DNA of 64,000 bases from an uncultured Paracoccaceae bacterium. Lineage in GTDB: Bacteria > Pseudomonadota > Alphaproteobacteria > Rhodobacterales > Rhodobacteraceae. Both the position numbers and the translations under genes were made by a program. The notes under the pieces were generated by a model that searched no databases, was not told the origin of the DNA, and saw only the letters and a list, made by a program, of their open reading frames with translations. How positions within the stretch are numbered: the first letter of the stretch is position 1; each line of letters starts with the position of its first letter. Shown one piece after another: positions 1-5,967 of the stretch. The DNA is taken from contig CAJXSR010000002.1 in the NCBI GenBank assembly GCA_913061275.1, forward strand, positions 62,001 through 126,000. Reading direction: 5' to 3'.

Positions 1-48
1 AAGGTCGCCGTGGATGTCGCTGATAGCATAGATAGGTGTTTGGATCAT
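1..48 (-). CDS. metallophosphoesterase, N-terminal fragment cut by window edge
   Basis: Only the first 16 residues are in the window. Read on the minus strand from the ATG at 48 they are MIQTPIYAISDIHGDL. The DIHGD motif close to the start is the first metal-binding motif of calcineurin-like serine/threonine phosphatases and related phosphoesterases. The enzyme type is inferred from this motif alone. It would be transcribed leftwards out of the window, in the same direction as the DUF1127 gene and hairpins upstream of it. Confidence 0.6.
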   Translation of the reverse strand, partial: MIQTPIYAISDIHGDL

Positions 49-161
49 TTTTGGGCCGTAGTTTGCTTCGTATCTGATGGTTTTAGGCCATACTTTGCCA
101 AACGAAAAGCCCCCGTGTTATATTTTGCTACAGTAAATTGAAACGATAGGATTATTGCATT

Positions 162-208
162 AAAAAATATTGTGTATGGGGCTAACACTCTCCCGAAATG
201 TTAGCCCC
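162..208 (-). terminator. strong hairpin ending the DUF1127/small RNA transcript
   Basis: A perfect 10-bp inverted repeat, GGGGCTAACA (178-187) with TGTTAGCCCC (199-208), has an 11-base loop. On the minus strand a run of six T (162-167) comes about ten bases after the stem, so the uridine tract is not directly adjacent and termination is probable rather than certain. The loop carries GGGAG on the minus strand, complementary to the CTCCC in the two upstream hairpin loops. Confidence 0.5.
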
Positions 209-287
209 AAATGTCAACGGGATCTGGGAGGATTGACCGCTAACGTGCGATGTTGGACTGTCTCTGGGAGGATCGAGCAACAACATC
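162..287 (-). ncRNA. candidate Cuckoo/CcsR-type small RNA downstream of DUF1127 gene
   Basis: On the minus strand, just behind the DUF1127 stop, lie two consecutive hairpins. Hairpin 1 pairs GATGTTG/CAACATC (249-255 with 281-287); hairpin 2 pairs GTCAA/TTGAC (213-217 with 233-237). Each loop presents ATCCTCCCAGA, whose CCUCCC is complementary to a Shine-Dalgarno sequence. The loop motif repeats exactly 40 bases apart (223-236 and 263-276, 13 of 14 identical). A third, longer hairpin (178-208) and a T-run follow. In Rhodobacter sphaeroides the CcsR RNAs (Cuckoo family) have two hairpins with C/U-rich anti-SD loops and are processed from the 3' side of a DUF1127 mRNA. The match here is architecture plus motif; the loops have CCUCCC rather than the full CCUCCUCCC. 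An AT-rich palindrome at 320-337 between stop codon and hairpins could be a processing site (inference). Confidence 0.65.
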
Positions 288-357
288 AGCAATAGTTTCG
301 ACAGGCAAGCTGGCGTTTTATTTTATGGACATAAAATTTGATTTATGTTTTCGGGCA

Positions 358-624
358 TTACAACCCATCATATTCATATTTAATAAGTGATTCAGCGTGG
401 CGTTTGATGTCTTTTCTGGAAAGGCCAACCTTATTTAATTGATAGTCAGACATTGAATTCAAAGCCGAAGATAATCGGTTAATTTTGAATTGCATAAATG
501 ATTTTGATGAGCTTGATTTTACTACGTTTCCAAGTTTTGTTATCAAAGTAAGGGCGCTATTTAATATTTGTTGTGCGTGTGATGATAAATCTAACGGGGT
601 GTAATCAAAGCTGCTTATTTCCAT
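358..624 (-). CDS. DUF1127 small protein
   Basis: This 88-residue protein has the DUF1127 signature near its C-terminus (residues about 52-75): LNSMSDYQLNKVGLSRKDI, corresponding to the family pattern L-x2-LSD-x-QL-x-DIGL-x-R-x-DI. The first 50 residues are Ser/Ala-rich and unassigned. DUF1127 proteins are small, Arg/Lys-rich alphaproteobacterial proteins; some act in RNA turnover and phosphate or stress responses, and in Rhodobacter sphaeroides one (CcaF1) is made from the same transcript as anti-SD small RNAs. The ATG at 624 follows AAAGGA at a good distance. The hairpins at 178-287 lie directly downstream, so the CcaF1-like arrangement is the main clue to its role. Confidence 0.8.
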   Translation of the reverse strand: MEISSFDYTPLDLSSHAQQILNSALTLITKLGNVVKSSSSKSFMQFKINRLSSALNSMSDYQLNKVGLSRKDIKRHAESLIKYEYDGL

Positions 625-837
625 TTAATCAATCCTTTGATTATCTCTCTGATACGAGCTTTTACTAAAAAGACACATAGGACAATGGTGTTTACCTATT
701 ACAATGGATATCATTCAAAACAAATGATAAAATGCCACTTATTTATACTATTTGCTATAAATATGAGCAAAAAATCTATACCAACGTTACCGCAGATCGT
801 CATATAAAATTGTCAAATTTTACTTGAATGCCTGCAA

Positions 838-1566
838 TTAAACACTTTCATTAGCGTTCATAATGACAGGCATCTGAAACTTCCACTTGTTCCAAAGCTT
901 TGGCTTCTCAATTAGCTCTATCATGAAATGGGCAACATTAGATCGCGTTGTCGGGCGACCAGTAAAAATACCCGTAGAGGGGGACGCACTGATTTCATAG
1001 GGCGATACTTCGGCATTGATTAGCGTGTCTGGACGGACAGCGCACCATTCAATGTGCTTGTTCTTTATTCCCACAACCTGATGTAGATGTTCAGCGGCAG
1101 TTTCGTTGTCTCGGTGCGGTGGTATCGTGTAACGCAAGATTGTAAGCAGCAACCTTTCAAACCAGCGTCTTTGCGCGTCAATATTGGGGTTTGGTACTCC
1201 AACCGTGTTCATAAGGATGAATTTTGTAGGTTTGGAAGCGTTATTTTTCCTAATTGCCATGCACAAGCGTCGCACCGCATCAGTGCATAAATTTCTAGGA
1301 TTTCCAAACATGCCGTTGAAATCCAAGTTATGACCCAAGCAAGATACAACTGCATCACAACCTTCCACATGTGTTGCCATTTCCGCGTCACTTAAATCTA
1401 GAATAGCCGCTTCAATGATCTTTGCATTTGGATTTTCCAATATTTCTGCAGAGAGTTTATGAGGGGATCGGACAATAATGCGAACCTTGTGATTTTTACG
1501 CAGCAACTGTTCTACCAACGGTTGCCCCGTATTGCCCGTGGCCCCAAGTACTAATGTGGTTGTCAA
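838..1566 (-). CDS. NAD(P)-binding atypical SDR / NmrA-like protein
   Basis: The 242-residue protein begins with a Rossmann nucleotide-binding motif, GATGNTG at residues 8-14, as in the NAD(P)H-binding (NmrA/atypical SDR) family. The segment CDAVVSCLGHN around residue 75 fits the usual strand-4 region. The classical YxxxK catalytic pair of short-chain dehydrogenases is not evident, so it may be a redox sensor or an isomerase-type member rather than a dehydrogenase. Substrate is unknown. It stands alone, with a 340-base upstream region and a dispersed repeat (1868-1895) behind its promoter zone. Confidence 0.75.
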   Translation of the reverse strand: MTTTLVLGATGNTGQPLVEQLLRKNHKVRIIVRSPHKLSAEILENPNAKIIEAAILDLSDAEMATHVEGCDAVVSCLGHNLDFNGMFGNPRNLCTDAVRRLCMAIRKNNASKPTKFILMNTVGVPNPNIDAQRRWFERLLLTILRYTIPPHRDNETAAEHLHQVVGIKNKHIEWCAVRPDTLINAEVSPYEISASPSTGIFTGRPTTRSNVAHFMIELIEKPKLWNKWKFQMPVIMNANESV

Positions 1567-1908
1567 TGCGTGCTTCCTTATATCGTTGATTGCTGGCGCA
1601 TAAGTTTAGCGCTTGAAAATTTGTTGAGATAATAATGTGTTCTGATGCTGCTGCGATACTTTCGGCAGCTGCTTTTCTCAAGCATCAAGTTTGCATATGT
1701 GTCATGTGAAATATGCATGCTTCTAGTCACAAGCAGGCACAGAATACCAAAGTACGAACAGAATAGTCCAAAACAAAACTGGCCACCACATGTATGATAG
1801 CCAGTTAGAATTTTTTAAACTTCAAAACACCCTAGTATTTTTTTGTGTAATCAAGCTATTACAATAAGTTAACTAGGTGTCCCAACTGGGACATTGGGTT
1901 TATCCCCC
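1567..1908. other. 342-base intergenic region
   Basis: This stretch has no convincing gene. It should hold the promoter of the minus-strand SDR gene. A 6-bp inverted repeat, GCATAT (1693-1698) and ATATGC (1711-1716), lies about 130 bases upstream of that gene and could be an operator, though such short AT-rich repeats arise by chance. The right end contains the first copy of the 28-bp dispersed palindromic repeat. Confidence 0.5.
1868..1895. repeat. 28-bp dispersed palindromic repeat, copy A
   Basis: The element begins with GTTAACTA and ends with the inverted repeat TGTCCCAACTGGGACA plus TT. A second copy at 54201-54228 matches 27 of 28 bases. It lies 13 bases beyond the stop codon of the minus-strand DUF2158 gene and well upstream of the SDR start. 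It could be a 3'-end hairpin, an operator or a small interspersed repeat; sequence does not decide between these. Confidence 0.75.
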
Positions 1909-2277
1909 CTAATCTTTACGATAAAACGGCTTTTCTTTGCGGTCATCAAACGTCCGTGGTTTACGATCACGGTCACCACCACGGTCGCCGCCGCCTTTAA
2001 AGCCGCCACGGTCGCCACCACCTTTGAAACCACCACGATCACCGCCACCTTTAAAGCCGCCACGATCACCACCGCGATCGCCACCCTTAAAGCCGCCACG
2101 GTCACCTTGCTCAGTCGCTTCAAATTTGCGCAGCAATGTCACGTTGAACGTATCGCGATGAACTTTGCCCTCATTGATCCAGACAACGTTAATTTTTTTG
2201 CCTTCAAAGCCTTCAACCGTCATACGCGGAGAGCCAGAGACCAGTGTGACGATATCGCCTTCGGTAAGTGCAGACAT
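1909..2277 (-). CDS. DUF2158 (YodC-like) protein with RGG-repeat tail
   Basis: Residues 5-52 match DUF2158: GDIVTLVSGSPRMTVEGF followed by a V-W strand and a conserved F/L end. Residues 58-102 are a Gly/Arg/Asp/Lys repeat, with three exact copies of DRGGFKGGG (residues 71-97) and related units either side. The last 20 residues are highly charged. RGG/FGG-type tails commonly bind RNA and promote condensation; that role is inferred, not shown. DUF2158 itself is a small beta-rich domain of unknown function. The ATG at 2277 follows AAGGAAA at a usual distance. The gene is transcribed alone or after DUF1467. Confidence 0.8.
   Translation of the reverse strand: MSALTEGDIVTLVSGSPRMTVEGFEGKKINVVWINEGKVHRDTFNVTLLRKFEATEQGDRGGFKGGDRGGDRGGFKGGGDRGGFKGGGDRGGFKGGGDRGGDRDRKPRTFDDRKEKPFYRKD
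1987..2067 (-). repeat. three 27-base tandem repeats encoding DRGGFKGGG
   Basis: Three consecutive 27-base units inside the DUF2158 gene encode identical nonapeptides but differ at synonymous positions (for example GGT/GGC and TTT/TTC). This suggests selection on the peptide rather than a very recent slippage event. Confidence 0.8.
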
Positions 2278-2335
2278 GGGGTGTTTCCTTTTGGTTTGGC
2301 CCGCCCATACGCCTATAGCGGGATAATGAAAAGCG

Positions 2336-2605
2336 TTAGTTTTTTATACCGTTGTAAATATCAAACATATCAACGGTGATTATGCCTGAAATAATAATGC
2401 CACAAATAATACCCCAAGTTGGGAAAGTCAGTATAGTAACCCACATAAATTTTTTCTTTAGCATCGGGTCATCTGGGGCTGATGAAGGAGTTCCTTTAAC
2501 GATATTCCCCGTTTCAGATTGGCTTTTAATCCGAAGCGGAAGTATGATTAGCAATAACATAAACCAGACAACAGCAAACATGACAAATGCAGCACCGATA
2601 CCCAT
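2336..2605 (-). CDS. DUF1467 family membrane protein
   Basis: The 89-residue protein has two predicted membrane helices (about residues 3-25 and 53-77) separated by a charged loop containing LPLRIKSQSE and a KGTPSSAPDDP segment, both characteristic of DUF1467. The family has no known activity. Its location immediately downstream of methylmalonyl-CoA epimerase, 12 bases away on the same strand, is the usual alphaproteobacterial arrangement and suggests co-transcription; a functional link to propionate metabolism is not established. Confidence 0.8.
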   Translation of the reverse strand: MGIGAAFVMFAVVWFMLLLIILPLRIKSQSETGNIVKGTPSSAPDDPMLKKKFMWVTILTFPTWGIICGIIISGIITVDMFDIYNGIKN

Positions 2606-2617
2606 AATGTATCCTTT

Positions 2618-3022
2618 CTAAACTTGTTCCAGCTCAATTAACGTTCCGTTGAAATCTTTTGGGTGCAAAAATAAAACGGGCTTTTTATGCGCCCCGATTT
2701 TTGGCTCACCTCCACCTAAAACCCGTGCACCAGAGGCAACAAGATGATCGCGTACAGCAATAATATCATCAACTTCATAGCAGATATGATGAATGCCACC
2801 TGACGGGTTCTTTTCCAGAAACCCGGCAATAGGAGAGTTTTCACCCAAAGGGTAAAGCAGTTCTATCTTGGTATTGGGCAGTTCGATAAAAACAACTGTG
2901 ACACCGTGATCGGGCTCATCTTGAGGTGCGCCCACGTTTGCCCCCAGCGTATCGCGATAAAGGGCGATGCCCGCATCCAAATCAGAGACAGCAATGGCGA
3001 CATGGTTCAGACGGCCGATCAT
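2618..3022 (-). CDS. mce: methylmalonyl-CoA epimerase
   Basis: This 134-residue vicinal-oxygen-chelate protein interconverts (2R)- and (2S)-methylmalonyl-CoA in propionyl-CoA catabolism. The metal ligands are visible as His7 (LNHVAIAV), His79 (GGIHHICYEV) and Glu130 (TLIELEQV). The length is normal for the family. The frame is open up to 3076, but the ATG at 3022 is chosen because the family begins with the beta strand containing NHVAIAV and because AGGAAT lies 7 bases upstream. It is followed by DUF1467. Confidence 0.92.
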   Translation of the reverse strand: MIGRLNHVAIAVSDLDAGIALYRDTLGANVGAPQDEPDHGVTVVFIELPNTKIELLYPLGENSPIAGFLEKNPSGGIHHICYEVDDIIAVRDHLVASGARVLGGGEPKIGAHKKPVLFLHPKDFNGTLIELEQV

Positions 3023-3157
3023 GAATTTATTCCTAATGTTTGGGCTGGTTCTAACCGCAAAGAAAAAGAAACACAAAGAGGTGTGACTTTTTGCGCGACT
3101 TTAATCTGTCGTTAGGGATGTTCGACTTTGATTGGGTCACGAAAGGAAACAATAATT

Positions 3158-3910
3158 ATGGATGATTCACCCTTGGCAGATTGGACACGGCCCAAAACAA
3201 CACTTAGGCGTCCCTTATTGGGCATAACGATACTATTGGTAGAAGACAGCAGGTATTGTTCTGAGGCAATGCGACTGTTGTCTATTCGCAGTGGTGCGCG
3301 CTTAAGACGGGCGGACAGCATAAAATCTGCGCGAAGGCATTTACGCATTTACCGCCCTGATGTGGCATTAATCGACCTAGGCCTACCTGATGGTTCTGGG
3401 TTAGAGATTATTCAGGATATTGCGCAAGGTCGGTTTGCAATGACATCTATCATCGCGACAAGCGGGAATATTAATGCCAACACATATGATGATGCTATTA
3501 ACGCAGGTGCTGCCTTTTTCATGGAAAAGCCTGTTGCAGATTTGGCAAACTTTCAACAAACCATCCTTGCATCCTTACCTGCCGAAATGCGGCCTAGGGA
3601 TTTTGTGCCAAGGTTGGCAGATTCGGTAGTAAAGCCAGATGCGCAAGCATTAAAAGATGACCTGGATCATATTGACAGTTTACTGGTAGATTGTTTTGAG
3701 AAAAATGATGTGGATATTTTATCTTATGCAGCGCAGTTTTTGAACAGTTTGGGGCGCGATGCAAACAGCAAACGCATATTGCAAGTGGCAGAAAAATTAG
3801 AAGATATTGCAAAAGATAATAATTTTTCATGTGATGACGTGAAACAGGAATTCCGTATTGCAAGAAAAGCGGTGGATAACAGATTGGCGCAGTCACCACA
3901 GATTTTTTAA
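3158..3910 (+). CDS. orphan response regulator with helical C-terminal extension
   Basis: Residues 22-145 form a REC domain: acidic pair Glu29-Asp30, phosphoacceptor Asp73 in LIDLGLPDG, Thr101/Ser102 and Lys124 in MEKPV. The remaining 100 residues are predicted helical, with no HTH, GGDEF or other recognised output domain, and no conserved HPt histidine that I can identify. It therefore may act by protein contact. There is no histidine kinase nearby. The ATG at 3158 is chosen over the upstream in-frame start (3128) because AAAGGAAA precedes it. It diverges from mce. Confidence 0.85.
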   Translation: MDDSPLADWTRPKTTLRRPLLGITILLVEDSRYCSEAMRLLSIRSGARLRRADSIKSARRHLRIYRPDVALIDLGLPDGSGLEIIQDIAQGRFAMTSIIATSGNINANTYDDAINAGAAFFMEKPVADLANFQQTILASLPAEMRPRDFVPRLADSVVKPDAQALKDDLDHIDSLLVDCFEKNDVDILSYAAQFLNSLGRDANSKRILQVAEKLEDIAKDNNFSCDDVKQEFRIARKAVDNRLAQSPQIF

Positions 3911-4081
3911 AGGGTGTCGAAATTAGACTAGACGGGTGTCGTTTGTTGCGCCAAACATCAATAATGACCCAGTTTAAATATCATAGCCGCCCAATCAGAA
4001 ACCTTGGGGTTAGCATCTTGTACGTGTGTGATTTAACGCAAGTAAATATGCGAAGTGGCGCCATATTTGTCAGGTTTTGCA

Positions 4082-5212
4082 ATGGCTGACTTTTTGGATT
4101 CAGAATTTGAAGCAAGATTTACATCTGCCCAAACGGCCATGGCCGCCAGTGGTATGGATGCGATATTATTATGTACCGAGGCAGAAATTCGCTACTTCAG
4201 TGGATTTCGCACACAATTCTGGCAAAGCCCGACGCGGCCATGGTTTTTGGTGTTGCCTAGAAGTGGTGCCCCGATTGCTGTGATCCCTGAAATTGGCGCA
4301 GAATTAATGGCCCGCACTTGGGTGTGCGATATTCGTACTTGGGCCGCGCCTAACCCAACTGATGACGGTGTCAGCTTATTGGCCGATGTATTATCCCCGT
4401 ATTCAAAAGTCGGATTGCCAATGGGTGAAGAGGCCAGTTTACGAATGCCACTTCGGGATTTCTACCGTGTGCAGGAAAAATCAGGCGTAGAATTCTTGGA
4501 TTGCTCAAATTTGATTAAAGCCATTCGAATGATAAAATCAGATGCTGAAATTGCCTTATTACGTAAGATTTGCAAAATCGGAAGTGATGCATTTGATAAT
4601 GCCGCTGATATATTTCACGCAGGCTTGCCATTATCAGAAGCATTTCGGGCCTTTAAAATAGAACTATTACAACAAGGTGCCGACGATGTACCTTATCTTG
4701 TGGGTGCGGCAGGGCAAGGTGGGTACGGCGATGTTATTTCCCCCCCCAATGATATGCCTTTGCAAGATGGCGATGTTTTAATGTTGGATACAGGTGCCAG
4801 CTTGCAGGGTTATTTTTGTGATTTTGATCGCAATTTTGCCATTGGGCATGCCACTGACACTACAAAGCAGGCTTATGGTCGCTTATGGCAAGCAACAGAA
4901 ATTGGATTGCAAACCGCTTATGCTGGGGCAAGATGTGCCGATTTGTTTAATGCCATGCACGCCGAACTAGGGGGCGGGCCATCTGATGTGGGAAGATATG
5001 GGCATGGTCTGGGTATTCAGTTAACAGAGTACCCATCAATAGCAGTTTTTGATGAAACTGTTTTACAACCAGGGATGGTCATGACGCTAGAGCCAAGCAT
5101 GACAATAAGTGAGGGTAAAATGATGGTACACGAAGAAAATATTTTAATAACCGATAACGAACCAGTATTACTGACAAAACGTGCGGCACCTGAATTGCCG
5201 ATTATCTCATGA
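4082..5212 (+). CDS. M24 family (creatinase/prolidase-fold) hydrolase
   Basis: The 376-residue protein has a creatinase N-terminal domain (about 1-145) and an M24 pita-bread domain with all five metal ligands: Asp236, Asp247, His308, Glu337 and Glu351. Members are Xaa-Pro peptidases or hydrolases of small molecules such as creatine or ectoine; DMSP lyase DddP is also in the fold. The next gene, an AMDase-like protein, overlaps by four bases (ATGA), an arrangement resembling the ectoine-degradation pair EutD/EutA. The rest of an ectoine operon is absent, so the substrate remains open. The ATG at 4082 has AGG ten bases upstream. Confidence 0.85.
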   Translation: MADFLDSEFEARFTSAQTAMAASGMDAILLCTEAEIRYFSGFRTQFWQSPTRPWFLVLPRSGAPIAVIPEIGAELMARTWVCDIRTWAAPNPTDDGVSLLADVLSPYSKVGLPMGEEASLRMPLRDFYRVQEKSGVEFLDCSNLIKAIRMIKSDAEIALLRKICKIGSDAFDNAADIFHAGLPLSEAFRAFKIELLQQGADDVPYLVGAAGQGGYGDVISPPNDMPLQDGDVLMLDTGASLQGYFCDFDRNFAIGHATDTTKQAYGRLWQATEIGLQTAYAGARCADLFNAMHAELGGGPSDVGRYGHGLGIQLTEYPSIAVFDETVLQPGMVMTLEPSMTISEGKMMVHEENILITDNEPVLLTKRAAPELPIIS

Positions 5213-5955
5213 AGCTGCCCTATATAAGTGATGGTGGTTACGGTGCGGGTGTGCACCCTGCAATCGGTGTGGTTGTTTTATCTACGGATGAAACGCTTGA
5301 ACCTGAGTTGAAACAAATCTCCACCGAAAACGGTACCAGTTTGTATCACAGCCGCATTCCATTTGATCCAAATGTTACCCCAGAAACTTTGGCAAAAATG
5401 GAAGAAAATCTACCGGCCAGTACAGCTCTGTTTCCTGCGCGTGTAAAATTCAAGGCGATTGGTTATGGTTGTACTTCAGGGGCGACGGTTATTGGCTCAA
5501 ATCGGATTGCTGCAGTTATAAAAGAACAATTTCCAGATACCCATGTTACAGATCCGATTGCTGCAGTAATTGCCGCGTGTAACGCGCTGGGTGTAAAACG
5601 GTTGGGAATGGTGACACCATACCGTCAGGATGTATCACTAGCGATGATAGATCTATTAGAAGAAAATGGCATACGCATCAGCGAATTTGCCTCTTTTGAA
5701 GAAGAACTGGATCATAAAGTGGCACGAATTTCTGAAAAATCCACTTATGATGCGGCGATGCAAATAGGGGCAGGGGATTGTGATGCGGTTTTTACATCCT
5801 GCACCAATTTACGCAGCTTTGGCATGATTGATGCCGCAGAAACCGCCCTTGGAAAACCCGTAATATCCAGTAATTCTGCCTTTGCTTGGCACTTACATAA
5901 GCTGGCGGGGATAACGGGACAAATTTCTGGGCCCGGTAAATTGTTTAAGTTGTAA
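5209..5955 (+). CDS. Asp/Glu racemase superfamily protein (AMDase / maleate isomerase-like)
   Basis: The 248-residue protein resembles maleate cis-trans isomerase, arylmalonate decarboxylase and EutA. Two active-site-type cysteines are placed as expected: Cys88 in GYGCTSGA and Cys198 in FTSCTNLRS. Retaining both cysteines favours an isomerase or racemase over a decarboxylase, which usually has one. It overlaps the preceding M24 hydrolase by ATGA, so the two are translationally coupled and presumably act on one pathway. It converges on topA. Confidence 0.8.
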   Translation: MKLPYISDGGYGAGVHPAIGVVVLSTDETLEPELKQISTENGTSLYHSRIPFDPNVTPETLAKMEENLPASTALFPARVKFKAIGYGCTSGATVIGSNRIAAVIKEQFPDTHVTDPIAAVIAACNALGVKRLGMVTPYRQDVSLAMIDLLEENGIRISEFASFEEELDHKVARISEKSTYDAAMQIGAGDCDAVFTSCTNLRSFGMIDAAETALGKPVISSNSAFAWHLHKLAGITGQISGPGKLFKL

Positions 5956-5967
5956 ATTGTTTAAACT

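Noticed and set aside
233-294. Tiny plus-strand frame TTG ACC GCT... after GGGAGGA
   Set aside because: The start lies too close to the SD-like sequence; those bases are better explained as the complement of the CCTCCC hairpin loops on the minus strand.
1972-2106. Possible CRISPR-like array
   Set aside because: The units are tandem, unspaced 27-base coding repeats in frame with DUF2158.
1894-2379. Plus-strand open frames opposite the DUF2158 gene
   Set aside because: They are shadows of the Gly/Arg repeats, rich in Thr/Ala or Pro/Ser, and lack homology or ribosome sites.
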